Shown here piece by piece: positions 1 to 11,358 of a stretch of 64,000 nt of DNA. The stretch is taken from positions 367,530-431,529 of the forward strand of contig JBNGIO010006255.1 of assembly GCA_049999805.1 (NCBI GenBank), given 5' to 3'. The stretch's first letter is position 1. The number at the start of each line of letters is the position of its first letter. Origin of the DNA: Folioceros fuciformis. Its lineage: Eukaryota > Anthocerotophyta > Anthocerotopsida > Anthocerotales. A model generated the notes under the pieces. That model saw only the letters and a list, made by a program, of their open reading frames with translations, made no database searches and was not told where the DNA came from. The translations under genes and the position numbers were made by a program.

Positions 1-42
1 CCTAGCCAGCCGCTCCAAGCCCTTCACGTAATCGGACACCAT
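1..42 (-). CDS. possible 5' end of a gene running off the left edge
   Basis: On the minus strand an ATG at 42-40 opens a frame of 14 codons that stays open to the window edge and has ordinary plant codon use. Too little is present to name a family. The A-rich context just before the ATG is compatible with a start, but this could equally be a chance frame. Confidence 0.25.
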   Translation of the reverse strand, partial: MVSDYVKGLERLAR

Positions 43-744
43 TTTCCCTTCCGCAACCCTGAATCTTCAGAGCGAGTCCCTTGCCTTAAGGCAACCCACA
101 ATCCGTCAGCGACAACAGGACACAGCTCAAAATCCCCCCCAGCACACCCGATGCAGTACGCGCAGATCCACTCTCCGAAAGGAAACACTGAGCAATCCTC
201 CGGCTCAACCACCGCCTACAATCATGGTCAAGAACACCTCAATTCAGCCCACCTGAAACCAAACGACCAATTGCGATGCCTTCTTCGAAGGTGTGCCCTT
301 GTCGAAAGAGGATGGCGCGACAAGTAAGGAACTCACTCAACAGATAGGACACCTCAGCAACTATGTAGAGAGAGGTGTGTATGTTGTTATTTTTAATTAT
401 TTAAAAAGCTCAGTCTCCTCCAAAGATAGAGAACAACCCTGAAGGCTATAAAGATACTTAGCCCCCTCTACCTCAATCATTAGAACTCGTTGCTCCCAAA
501 ATGTCCAGATGTGGAATAATAATAAAATTATTATTTTACATTAAAGTGTTGAAGAAGTTACTTGATTATTGTTGTTTTAAAAACATGTTGTGATCCGCGT
601 CTGTTGTTATTCTAAAAATATATTATTGCTATACAAACTGAGTCAATCAATGCAGTTTGCAAAGCAATAGATATGTTATCAAAAGGAAACCACCACACAA
701 AAAGAGGAAGAGCCTCATTTATATTAATGCAATAGACCTTTGCA

Positions 745-1110
745 CACATTTTTATTTATGGTTTAGGGTAAACCCTAAACCCTAAATGGAGAAGGGGAAG
801 GGTTTAGCTATGGAGACTTTGCAATGGGTTTATGGTTTAGGGTTTAAAGTTTAGGGTAAACCCTAAACCCTAAATGGAGAAGGGGAAGGGTTTAGCAATC
901 GAGACTTTGTAATGGATTTATGGTTTAGGGTTTAAAGTTTAGGGTAAACCCTAAACCCTAAATGGAGAAGGGAAAGGGTTTAGCAATCGAGACTTTGCAG
1001 TGGGTTTAGGGTTTACCCTAAACCCTATATGGAGAAGGGGAAGGGTTTAGCAATCGAGACTTTGCAGTGGGTTTAGGGTTTAGGTTAAACCCTAAACCCT
1101 TACGAAGTCC
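745..1110. repeat. telomere-like TTTAGGG tandem repeat block
   Basis: Four to five imperfect copies of a 60-90 bp unit. Each contains plant-type TTTAGGG heptamers facing CCCTAAA heptamers, followed by a conserved segment with GGAGAAGGGG and AAGGGTTTAG and then GAGACTTTG. Heptamers occur in both orientations inside each unit, so this is an interstitial repeat and not a chromosome end. Confidence 0.85.
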
Positions 1111-1184
1111 CTGCTATTGCACCATGGTCAAAAACCAAAGAGGATGGAAATATGCCATCTTGCAAAGGAGAATCACGCAACCAT

Positions 1185-1660
1185 CTGTTGCTCATCCAAA
1201 GGATACTCGCAAATTAGATCCTAGTGTTATCCATAATAATCACATCGGTGACACAAACTTGTTCCCCTTCTCCATTGCTCATCCAAAGATGTTCACAAAT
1301 TACATCCTAGTTATGCTCACTTGTTCCCCTTCTCCATTGCTCATCTGAAGATGCTCACAAATTAGATTTCTAGTGTCATCCATAACAATAACATCAGCGA
1401 CACAAACTTGTACCCCTCGTCTGCGTCTGCGGCTCACCCAAACAATGCTCACGAATTACATCCTAATTATACTTGTAAATTAGATATCTAATATCATCTG
1501 TGACAATCACATGAGGGACACAAACTTGTTCCCCTCGGTTGCTCATCCAAAGATGCTCACAAATTACATCCTAATTATGCTCGCAAATTGGATCTCTAAT
1601 ATCATCCATCACAATCACATCAGCTAAACAAACTTATTCCCCTCGTACAAAAATCAGCTC
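1185..1660. repeat. degenerate tandem repeat, about 100-130 bp period
   Basis: Recurring blocks read GCTCATCCAAAGATG, CACAAATTACATCCTA, AATATCATC, CACATCAG and ACAAACTTGTTCCCCT in the same order three to five times with many substitutions. No coding potential is visible. The rest of 43-2211 holds no recognisable gene; 1700-2200 is more GC-rich and probably carries the MSH6 promoter and leader. Confidence 0.7.
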
Positions 1661-2211
1661 GCAAAATATCGCAAGTGTATACACGGTCTATCTCCTCCAT
1701 CCCGGGTTGATCCACATCGAATCAGTGACAACCAACTTCCTTTGTCACACTTTCAGCGACAGCGGATCAGTGACAGCCAATTTCGTTGTTACACGTTTAG
1801 CGAAACACATCCCCGTCGGCCCGCTAGGCCGGGTTCATGGAACTGAATTCGCCCGGGATGATCCACAGCCCTAACGCCGGGAGAGGTTTTGGCGGGAAAC
1901 GGGAGTGACACGCGGGTACGTTCTGTTTGATACGTGCCCTGCTGTGCGTACGCGAATCATGCGCAAGCAAGCGAATCCGCGGGCGAAGGCGCAAGGATGT
2001 GCATGCATGCTTGGAGGGAGGGGTGTGTTCCGTGCCCTCTGTGAGCTGTGGTGAAGCTCTGTCGGAAATGCATGAGAGGGGTGTCAGGAGCGGAATGTGG
2101 GGAAGCCACGGGGTTCTGCCACGGCTTCCTTGACAATTGTCTGCGGCCTTCCAGCTCGAGCCTTGCTCCCCTGCTGGGTCTCCGATTCCGGTGACTAATC
2201 AAGCGCTGGAA

Positions 2212-5200
2212 ATGGGAAAGCAGAGGAGCATTCAGTCCTTCTTTACGTTGAAGCATGCGGGAGCGGGGAGTGCCGCAGCGAAGCGGCCACGCGTAGATGA
2301 GGACGAGCCTGAAGGCGGCAGAGAGTTCAAGGCCGCATTGTTGGACTCGGGAAATGTAGAGAACGCACAGGCCATGTCTGTTGTCGCTGCTCCCGGCGAG
2401 AACGTCTCGCTTGGGGATGTCCAGCCTGCTGCCACTTGCACCGGTCGGAGGACGGGGAGGCGCGTCTCGGCCTTGCGGGCAGCTGCATGCCTGGCACAGA
2501 TAGATGTTGAAGTTGTCCCTAATTGTTCCACACTTGGTGAAGGGCTGTCCAGTAGTGTCAGTGCACGTGATGGGGCTCCGCAGCTGAGAATGGGAATTCA
2601 AGGCGTGGATGCGGAAACTATGTCTCCTAAACGGAGGAAGATTGTTGAAGCATCGCAGAAGCCAGGATTGCCGCCGGTGCCAAAGGTTCCGCGTTTTTTG
2701 GGTTTCGTTTGCAGTCGCTGGCAAGGCGTCATGTCCCCCTCGGCATTCGGCGTTATGCTCAAACTCCACCTTGTATCGTTTGCCAGGAATCCCCTCCCGC
2801 GAGTAGTTGCGGCGAAGCCCGTCGTAATGTGCTTCCCTCGTGTTCAGGTATGAATGCTTGTGTTTTTGTCCAGTATTAGGTGTGTCCATCGACCCTCAAG
2901 TCAGTTTCTGTGAGTCAAGCGGTTTCCCCTCATGTTTCTCTTTCGACTGGGTGCAGAGAAGGTTCCTCGTGCGGAGCTTTCTGTAAGCCTTCAGGGTGAT
3001 ATTGCTGACCGGTTCGCTGGCCGTGAAGTGGAGAAGTTTCAGTTCCTTGGGAAGTAAGATCTAGACACTGAAGAGTGTATGAAAGCATTTTGTTGCAATC
3101 TTCCCGCTTCCGCACCTGATTGCGACCATCTCATGTCAGTTCTAGGCGGGATGCCGCTGGGAGGAAACCCGATCATCCGGCCTATGATCCCAGGACTCTA
3201 CTGCTACCTCCTCAATTTCTCAAAGGGCTTCCTGCTGGTCAGGTAAATCTGGATTGCTACGTAGAAATTGAAATCTTGACGGCTCAGCCTGCATTTCTAT
3301 ACGTGAAGTTGCTGCTGCTAAACTGCATGTGCCTTTCAGCGCCAATGGTGGGAGATCAAGAGCATGCACATGGACAAGGTGCTTCTATTCAAGGTATCCT
3401 TCGTGGGAATGATCAGCATGCGATTTCGTCAAACTCTACCGTATTCCATTGCATGTATCTCCAGTCCTGGTGTGAAAGTGATGCGAATGTTCCCTCCTCC
3501 GTGACTTCTGTGATACAACTGTCACAGATGGGAAAATTTTATGAAATGTTTGAGGTTGACGCTCACATCGGAGCACAAGAACTTGATTTACAATACATGA
3601 AGGTCTGCAGTCAAATCATTTTTCCAATCCTTATGGCATACACGTATCCTCCTTGCGTTGGTAGGATTGTTGGTGACAGTAAGTCCTCTCCAGAGGGATG
3701 ATCTCACTGTTGTTGCTGACATGATTCATTCAGGGAGAACAACCCCATTGTGGTTTCCCAGAGAGGAATTACTTGGAGAATGTGACGAAACTGGCACAGA
3801 AGGTGTGGTTTGGTTTTTGACCAATTGGCCTGTTTACTTCACCTGCTTAAACCTTTCTATATGATTTCTGCGTGGTGGTGTCTCTGGGTGTAGCTTTACC
3901 TTCATCGTTTTGTTGGCATGAATTGTAGGGCTACCGTGTTGTAGTTGTCGAACAAACAGAAACACCCGATCAGTTGGAACAGCGTAGGAAGGTGACAGGT
4001 GCTAAAGATAAGGTATGTGGGCCAAGTGTAGCATGTCACTTGTACCTGATCCTGCTTCAATTTGTGTTTCACCTCCTAAGCACCCATTTGGGATCTGGAA
4101 CTGACCTGTACGCCGAGGTGTAACTTGGGATATCCCAGATTCGTGTGTTTCGTCTAGGTCTCCTCTTGAGACCCTGCAATAGACATCTTGGTGATCTCAT
4201 GGAACTGAGCCAATGGTGTAGGTTGTTCGGCGAGAAATATGTGCCATAATCACCAAAGGAACCATGACAGAATCGTCAACTGTGTTGGAGACATCTTATC
4301 TCATGAGTATCACGGAAAGCTCCTTAGAGTCTAACAATTCCAACATTGGAGTTTGTGTTGTGGACACTGCAACTGGTCGATTCCTGCTTGGCCAGGCAAG
4401 ACTGTGACTCATCTCTATCATTTCCCCTGTTCACTGATCTTTTTGTGCATACCATTCATCACCTAATGCTTTGCGTGATAACAGTTTGCAGACGATGAGA
4501 CAAGGACACAGCTGAAATCACTTCTTGCAGACTTAAGGCCTGTTGAGCTGGTTAAACCTCATGGATTGCTTTCTGAAGCAACTGAGAGAGCTCTACGTGA
4601 CCACACACGGAAACCTCTTATAAGTCTGTTGGTGCCCGGAACTGAGTTCTGGGATGCCAAGACGTGTGTACATAATCTAGTCTCAAAGTATTCAGACATC
4701 TGGCAATCTAGGAAGGGAAACTGTGGTTCACCTAACATAGCTAGTGAAAATCTCCCAAGGAAGTATGCAGACATTGGCGTTTGTACAGACAGTCTGCAAG
4801 CTTTGCCCGATGTGCTGCTCCACCTGGTAACTTCTGGGACGGGTGGAGAAGCTGCTGTATCAGCTCTTGGGGGATGCTGCTTTTATTTGCAGCAGGCTCT
4901 GCTCGACAAGTATTTGTTAGCATCTGGACAGTTCAGTCTCCTTCCCTGTTCAGCGTTTAAAGGGTCTGGTATTGAGATGTCGGCACCTGATATGGCGCTT
5001 GATAGCGCTGCCCTAGACAGCCTTGAGCTCCTGGAGAACAGTTTAGACAGAGGCACATCAGGGTATGTTGTATGCCCATGTCATGTTTCATAGAGATGGT
5101 TCTCCTGTGCCGCACTGGTCGGTTTTCTGCTGGGCATCTGTCATTGACCACGTTGTCTTCAGCAGGAGTTTGCTTGCCCTGTTGGACCACTGTGTGACAT

Positions 5201-8056
5201 CCATGGGCCATAGGCTGCTGCGACAATGGCTGCTTCGGCCTCTAGTGGACGCTGTTTCAATCAAACAAAGACAGGTTGCCATTTCTGATCTGAAGGTAAT
5301 AGAAATGACCATTATGTCGCTGGCCTTCTCAGGCTTGCTTAACATGGCCATGCCATCAGCTGAATAGCACTTGAGGGGTCTGGTCTCTATCTGATACGAA
5401 CCTCCTGTCGCAGGGCCCTGCTACTGAGGGAGTGGCCCACTTCAGAGCTTCGTTGATTGGCTCACCTGACATGGAGAGATTGCTGGCACAGATCAACCGA
5501 ACCAGGTAAAGGGTGCTTCCACTGTGTGTTGTCTTTAGGCGGGTACCAGCTAGCTAGCGAGTATAATCACATTTGCAAGCTGGCAATCTGCAGATCTGTG
5601 CATGTAGTGAACTCCCAGAATGTGGTTGTGTACGAAGATAAATCCAAGAGGGAAGTACAAATGTTTACTAAGGCACTTCGTAGCTGCCAGACAATAATTG
5701 AAGCTGTGCTATCCTTTCAAAGCTGCCTCCAGAGTCTGACTTCCTCGAGACTTGCGTATCTGCTAACGCCAGGTAAAATGCTGATGCTGCATAGTTTTGA
5801 ATTGCAGATTTCTGCTCCCATAAACCTGTCCTTGAAGCATAGATAAAACTGGTATGCAGGCGCAGGAATTCCGGATATGTCGTCAACCATCACAGATTTC
5901 AAGGCAGCGTTTGATTGGGATGATGCGGACAAATCTGGACGTATCATGCCAAATGAAGGTGTGAATGAAGGTTTTGATGCTGCTAATTCAAGGATCTCTG
6001 ATGTTGAGAAGGAATTTGGGAATTATCTGAAGGAGGTGTGCAAGAAGCTTGGGACATCGTCTGAGGTAAGCCAGTGCCAGCCTTGTAGGCAGTGCAAGTT
6101 AAAAAAGTTCAAATGTTGACGACCGACGTGGTAAGCATGGGCTAATGTCGTCTCTCCTCCGAATAGATATCATATACCACAGTGGGAAAGGAGTCCTACC
6201 AAATTGAAATTCCCGCTCATTTACATTTGAAAGTGCCGTCAACATTTGAGGTCAGGTCGTCCAGAAAGGTAAAAGCTACTCTTCTAGTGGTGTGTGGAAG
6301 CTGAGATATGTGTCTGCATGGGTTGCTAACAGCCTCTTCGCATTTGTTTTGATGGAAATGGAAATCAGGGGTTTCAACGGTACTGGACTCCCAGGATCAA
6401 GGAGCTACTAGTTGAACTTGCTGCTGCACGTGAGGAGCGTGAGGTAGCAATGAGTGGAATACTCGGAAGCCTAGTCAGTCAGTTCTTTGAGGCTCGTGAT
6501 AAGTGGGAAGCCGTGCTGCAGGGAGTAGCAGGTATAGCCGTTTGTGATGCATTGAAGGTGACTAGTGTCAAGTCAAGGAACAGTCAGATTCTTAACTTTT
6601 GGACAGACATTGCATCCCATCTCGTCTGACTCATTTCTGTATCACTGAATGTCCGCAGAGCTGGATGCTCTAATAAGCCTCTCTGTCGCAAGCGACCACA
6701 TGGAGAAACCTGTATGTACGCCAACTATTTTGTCAAGCAACGTCACCCCTGTATTCAAAGCACGAGGTTTGCGACATCCTACTCTGGGGGCTAATAAAAC
6801 AGGATGTAGACCATTTGTACCAAATGATGTGGTCCTTGGGGGTGATAAGGCTATGTTTATGGTTCTCACTGGTCCTAATATGGGTGGAAAGTCAACTCTT
6901 CTCCGAGAAGTCTGTTTGACGGTTATAATGGCACAGGTAGCCTTCCTACTCTGGATCACGGGTATGTTATCAGTTGACAACCTGCCTGTCTTCCTGACGT
7001 TTACACTTTTCTGTGCAGGTGGGGGCAGATGTTCCAGCGAAGTCATTTGAACTTTCACCAGTTGACCAAATATTTGTCCGCATGGGTGCATCCGATAACA
7101 TCATGGCTGGGCAAAGCACTTTTCTCGTGGAGCTCCTGGAGACTGCCTCTATGCTGGTGACGATTTGTTTTCTCCTGTCCACGTTTTGTTCGACGAATTT
7201 TATGAATGACCTGAGCCATAGTTGCTCTGGTATGCGCAGAAAAGTGCAACAAGGAATTCCTTGGTTGCATTGGATGAAGTAGGCCGTGGCACCTCAACTG
7301 CTGATGGTCAAGCTATTGCGTAAGTGGCTACCTGCGTGTTATTTATCTTGCCTCTCTGCTTGTGCGTTTTCGTTCCCCTCATTTTAAATGTTGTTGGCTG
7401 CCGGTAACTTGGTTGATTCTTTTTCAGGCACGCAGTGTTGCAACACCTAGCACATGGAACAGGCTGCAGAGGCATGTTTTCGACTCATTATCATCGGCTT
7501 GCGTTCGACCATGCCAACGACCCTATGGTAAGTTGGATATAAGGACGTTGTGGTCGTCATTTTCATCCCGATCTGCATTACAAGCGTGGTGCGCCTGTCT
7601 GCAAACAGGTCGGCCTGTATCATATGGCTTGTAAAGTTGGAACCGACATTGGTGGACCGGAGGAGGTGACGTTTCTCTATAAGCTCGCCGCGGGGGCTTG
7701 TCCTCGAAGCTACGGCGTGAATGTCGCAAGGCTGGCAGGTAACATGCGTCGCGAATATACCTGGCCTTGCATCCAAGTATCCACACTTTGCCTAGCATCC
7801 CACTACTCACGACTCAATCATTGCAGGACTACCGGCAAGCGTTCTGAGCCGAGCAAGTACTTGCTCGACTGAAGCGGAGAATGAAGGTGCAGATGACGTG
7901 CCTGATATCGTGCAACACATGACTGTCGGCGATTGTCTATGGAGGGAATTATTAGCCATCCTACAGCAAGTATCACATGGATCGTTGAGCTTTGAGAGGA
8001 CTTTACACCTGTGGGAGCGGGCGCGGACGATGGAATTCAGGGCAGTAGTAGACTAG
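2212..8056 (+). CDS. MSH6: DNA mismatch repair protein MSH6 (MutS homolog), about 21 exons
   Basis: Nuclear mismatch-repair ATPase that pairs with MSH2 (MutS-alpha) to recognise base mismatches and small loops. The start at 2212 gives an N-terminal PCNA-binding PIP box (QRSIQSFF). Coding exons can be followed to the TAG at 8054-8056 through the mismatch-binding motif GKFYEMFE (exon 3528-3602), connector and lever/clamp segments (4485-6531), Walker [10 protein letters not shown] near 6870, the [13 protein letters not shown] signature, Walker [14 protein letters not shown] and the STHYHRL helix. The C-terminal HMAC...[12 protein letters not shown]...[12 protein letters not shown] segment matches MSH6 and not plant MSH7. 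About 1,230 residues. Oddities: no Tudor domain is visible between PIP box and core; the intron at 4396 has a GC donor; and the ATG frame does not join exon 2 in phase (exon 1 ends near 2847, exon 2 starts 2957), so one nucleotide is missing or exon 1 is mis-modelled. Confidence 0.93.
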
Positions 8057-8562
8057 AATTTATTTTTTGAAGAGGCCCGTACTCATGCTCATTTCGTTTT
8101 CACTGTCGGCAACCAGTCAGTGTGTGTACGTACTCAGATACTCACGGACGTGCGGCAACTGTCTGGACGCGCAGAAGTGAGAGGTATTGAGAGTTGGTAA
8201 GGGGTGTGTGCATTCCACTCAAGTGTAGCTCAGCTACTTGCAGCCAACAACCCTCTGTCAACGAAGTACAAGCTTTACTACAGAGTGACAGTGGGAAATC
8301 CACGCATGGTACAAGTAAGCCGATTTACATTGTATACGACGGACAGCAATCAAGTACGTGCACTGGGCCTGCGAAACTCCCCTGCCCAGCCTCGCCATTT
8401 CTCCCCTCCCCTCCCCTCCCCTCCCCATAATGCAGGAGCTGCAGGACGTTGTTGATGAAACGTTACATCCCCGACAGCAAAAGGCATGACAGGAGGGCAC
8501 GGAGTGCAGAACGGATGAAGCTCCCTTACCGGTGTCACATGAGGAGCGTGTGAAGGCCCCAC
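8057..8562. other. intergenic, with CTCCC microsatellite
   Basis: Between MSH6 and the first His/Pro-rich peptide. A pure CTCCC-type run lies at about 8401-8428. On the minus strand a good splice-donor-like GTGAGT overlaps the peptide's stop codon, so a 3' exon of that gene could lie here. Nothing else recognised. Confidence 0.5.
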
Positions 8563-8679
8563 TCACTTGCCATGGTGGGGATGGTGCGGGGGATGAGGCT
8601 CCGGGTGAGGATGAGGCTTGGGGTGCGGCTCCGGATGGGGGTGATTGTACATCACCAGCGACAAGCTTGCGGACGCCAT
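8563..8679 (-). CDS. His/Pro-rich small protein A (38 aa)
   Basis: Minus-strand ATG at 8679 opens 38 codons. A short non-repetitive head (MASASLSLVMY) is followed by NHPH and then alternating His, Pro and charged residues (PEPHPKPHPHPEPHPP) ending HHPHHGK. A TATAAAG lies about 105 bp upstream, supporting transcription. The head aligns by position with the larger peptide at 11359-11619 (Met1-Ala2, Val9, Asn12-His-Pro-His15), so the two look like paralogs. His-rich peptides can bind zinc, copper or nickel, but that role is inference only. The stop overlaps a strong splice donor, so the C-terminus could differ. No known family recognised. Confidence 0.5.
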   Translation of the reverse strand: MASASLSLVMYNHPHPEPHPKPHPHPEPHPPHHPHHGK

Positions 8680-8783
8680 TGAGTGAAGCACAGTGCTCTG
8701 CTCACTACAAGAGAAGCTAGAACACAACAAAGCTGCGAGGAGGCGCAAGATGAAACTGACAAGCGAGGTAGCAAGATCTTGCG

Positions 8784-8790
8784 CTTTATA
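8784..8790 (-). promoter_or_regulatory. TATA box for His/Pro-rich gene A
   Basis: Minus-strand CTATAAAG in an otherwise GC-rich context. It would place the transcription start about 30 bp downstream, near 8755, leaving a leader of about 75 nt before the ATG at 8679. Confidence 0.5.
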
Positions 8791-9665
8791 GCCGGTGCCT
8801 GCGCCGGTATAGGTGCCGGTGACGGTGCCCCTGCACCTGCCCCTAACCCTGGTCCCCTGCCCTGCCCTGCCGCGTCGTCAAAGATCTGGAGGCATCTTTG
8901 GAGGATTGATGAATGGGCAGCGTGGGTGGCTCTCGCACCAAGGGAGCAGACGTGCGTCTTTGTGGCTGCCTTTCCACCTACTCGCCATTGGATGGGCTGC
9001 GACCTCGAGGCCCACCAGCAAAACACGACGGAAAGCAGGATTGTTTGTGTGGTGTCTCGGGCCTCGTCTCTGTCTCCTGGAGATTCTACACCATACACAT
9101 CCATTCGTACACAGGGACATTCATGTGTGCGTCATCGCAAGATGACAGACACGATTATCGCCGTTGTCGGCAAACCGTCCTTTGCTTTCATTAAGCTGTT
9201 TCCCTCCCATACACGGGATCCGTGCCCCGGCCACTTGCCGGTTGCCGGGAAGCCCGTGACCATTTCGCCGCTTCCGTCGGTGGCCCAGACACTGCCACTG
9301 CCCCAGGTGCTCTGAATATAACCACCCACCGCAACCCCGCATCCTCCTGCAGGGCCCCACCTACAATGGCATATCCCACCATCTACTTCCAGTCTGGTTA
9401 CCCTGGGGGGCCTGGTCCTTAACGTAACTTAACGTGAAGTGTGGAGTAACCCGTCACACGGTCCCTGATGACTAGTTTCCCACCCGGACACGCAACGTAG
9501 GCAGTAGGGACACGCGTCACCGGCTTAGTCAGTACATACTGTCATTGTACGCGCCAGCTCGCGGCCATCAATCTTCACCTTCGCTGCCATCCGACTCACG
9601 ACGCAGTCATTGTGACTCCTGTAGATTGTGAGCTCTCGCGCCTCCTGTTCCCGCCTTCTTCAACA
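8791..9665. other. GC-rich intergenic segment, no recognised gene
   Basis: Contains low-complexity GGTGCCGGT/CCCCTGCACCTGCCCC sequence (about 8795-8870), likely the upstream region of gene A, and several overlapping short frames in both strands with no recognisable protein. An 18-codon plus-strand frame at 9366-9422, rich in Tyr, Gly and Pro, follows an ATATAA motif near 9315; it is too short to call. Confidence 0.45.
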
Positions 9666-9932
9666 ATGTGTCTGCCATGCTTCGGATGGGGAGGTGCCCG
9701 CCCTCACGGTGCTCCACACCATCCGCCTCCGCNNNNNNNNNNNNNNNNNNNNNNNNNNNNNNNNNNNNNNNNNNNNNNNNNNNNNNNNNNNNNNNNNNNN
9801 NNNNNNNNNNNNNNNNNNNNNNNNNNNNNNNNATGGGGAGGTGCCCGCCCTCACGGTGCTCCACACCATCCGCCTCCGCACCATCCGCATGGTGGCGGGC
9901 ACGGCCACGGCGGCCCGCACCATGGCCGCTAA
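9666..9932 (+). CDS. His/Pro/Gly-rich small protein B, interrupted by an artefactual gap
   Basis: ATG at 9666 opens a frame rich in His, Pro and Gly, ending GGGHGHGGPHHGR before the TAA at 9930-9932. The 100-N gap inside it is bounded by two identical 47-bp copies (9686-9732 and 9833-9879). Collapsing the duplicate and the Ns removes 147 nt, exactly 49 codons, leaving a peptide of about 39 residues, close in size to protein A. Start context ACAATG is good for a plant. Composition matches proteins A and C, but its head differs and no TATA box is obvious. Function unknown; metal binding is a guess from composition. Confidence 0.45.
   Translation: MCLPCFGWGGARPHGAPHHPPPXXXXXXXXXXXXXXXXXXXXXXXXXXXXXXXXXXWGGARPHGAPHHPPPHHPHGGGHGHGGPHHGR
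9686..9879. other. assembly gap (100 N) with 47-bp duplicated flanks
   Basis: Ns fill 9733-9832. The 47 bases before them (9686-9732) are repeated exactly after them (9833-9879). This is the signature of two overlapping contig ends joined with a fixed-size spacer; the real locus very probably has a single copy and no gap. Confidence 0.9.
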
Positions 9933-10802
9933 GCGTCGCTTGAGCTCATGGCGACGCTCCATTGTGCCTGCTGCAGGTGTGTTTCCTGTGTCGCCTCGCT
10001 GTCCCCGCTTCCTTTTTACTGATCCTGCATTGCCCGTCATTGGAAACCCTGAAGTGGTATGGTTGCCGGATTTCTGATCGCTTCTGTCCCTCTCGTGCTC
10101 ACAGATTTTCCTGTTGTGCCTGTGCTGCAGCTGTGAATCTGTCTCGTGGTGGCTGAAGGGCCTCGATTGGCAGGGTCTCTTTGATCCAATGCGTCACACT
10201 CTTTTGGCTGGTCATTTTGCGCATGAAGACCAAGCTTCCCGTGTGTGGAAGCAAACCTAGGGTCTAGTTTGTCGGATGAACACAGCGCAGAATAACAATG
10301 CCTCGTTGTCAGGGTCACGTGTTCGAGAGTTCTGTTTCCATAGGCGGCAGCTATCTAGCTATGGATACTCTACAATCCTGTGAGACTATCAGGTTCTAGT
10401 ACATGTTTCAGGGTTTTGGTGACTCCGTAGGTGTAGTCTTCAATTCTATTCACGAGCATGTGTAAGTATTTCCTTCATAAACACATTTTGAATACTTTAG
10501 TGCCTTAGCGTCGAAGGGTAAATTTCTATACCGCTACGAGGCACGCATAAACCGCGCTTCTACAGTCGTTTTCAATTAGTGTATCAGCATGCAGGGCTCT
10601 TCGACCGTTGTTTCTAATTATTATATCAATATGCAAGGAAACGTCAAATTGGAATTGTGCAAATGGACATTGTCTGGAAGGTAATTTTGTTGCAGTTGTA
10701 CGTTTTTAATGAAATTGTCTTACTGTCTTCGTCGTGTGCACATTTGCGTAAATTTTTCTAAGATTCAACGGGGACAGAAGACGTTGTCAGTGTATAGCAA
10801 AA
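9933..10802. other. intergenic, no recognised gene
   Basis: Probable 3' part of gene B followed by moderately AT-rich sequence with no convincing reading frame. A possible acceptor (CTGCAG near 9975) hints at a spliced 3' untranslated region. Nothing else supported. Confidence 0.4.
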
Positions 10803-10876
10803 TGTCTGAACCCAGGTTCGAACTGGGGACCTCTAGTGTGTGAGACTAGCGTGATGACCAACTACACCATCCAGAC
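10803..10876 (-). tRNA. tRNA-Val (anticodon CAC)
   Basis: Reading the minus strand from 10876: acceptor stem GTCTGGA pairs with TTCAGAC (one G-T), followed by discriminator A; a D-arm with AGTTGGT; anticodon stem CTAGT/ACTAG closing the loop CTCACAC with anticodon CAC; T-arm CCCAG/CTGGG around TTCGAAC. All stems pair and the length (74 nt without CCA) is right, so it looks functional. Eukaryotic box A (GGTGTAGTTGG) and box B (GGTTCGAACT on the plus strand) promoter elements are intact. Confidence 0.95.
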
Positions 10877-11358
10877 ATATGTGCACATACGTTACAGTCA
10901 GCTATATTTAAACTACATATTCTGTCCCATACTCCTCATCGGAAAAAATGTTCATCGTTAATGTATTTGAGTTCTCTAATGTGCATATATATTCAAGAAA
11001 ATTGCACAACACAAACCTTTTGTCATTTCCGTATACGACAATTCCCAGCCGGAAAGCTAACGAGATATCGAACATCACATTTCCATATATCTATGCCACG
11101 CTACTCGTCCAAACTAGCCTCCCACAGTCCTTCCACGAGTTCATATTCAGTGTGCCTATTTACAACCACATGCGACATCTTCAACACTCCCCCCTCCTTC
11201 GCTACCAGAGATAGTAGTACGCATTCTGCAAATTCACAGCATCCAGGTTAGAACACTTCAAATATACAATTGCCTGCGGATACACACTGCAAGCTCCATC
11301 ACAAACCAGGAAATTAGACAACCGACTTCCTACACGCTTACCAGAAAGTTCCCGCTTC
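10877..11358. other. intergenic; possible 3' exon of His/Pro-rich gene C
   Basis: AT-rich sequence without a recognised gene. On the minus strand, just after the gene C stop, a GTAAGC donor-like site near 11340 and a GCTTGCAG acceptor-like site near 11290 could define a 3'-UTR intron. No other signal. Confidence 0.4.

Noticed and set aside
1957-2889. 310-codon minus-strand frame opposite MSH6 exon 1
   Set aside because: It is antisense to the conserved PIP-box exon, has no ATG-supported motif or family resemblance, and reflects GC-rich codon use on the other strand.
9366-9422. 18-codon Tyr/Gly/Pro peptide
   Set aside because: Too short, with only a weak ATATAA upstream; no support beyond an open frame.
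9607-10077. longer repeat proteins spanning the first N gap in several frames
   Set aside because: The internal duplication is the 47-bp assembly overlap, so the repeats are artefacts.
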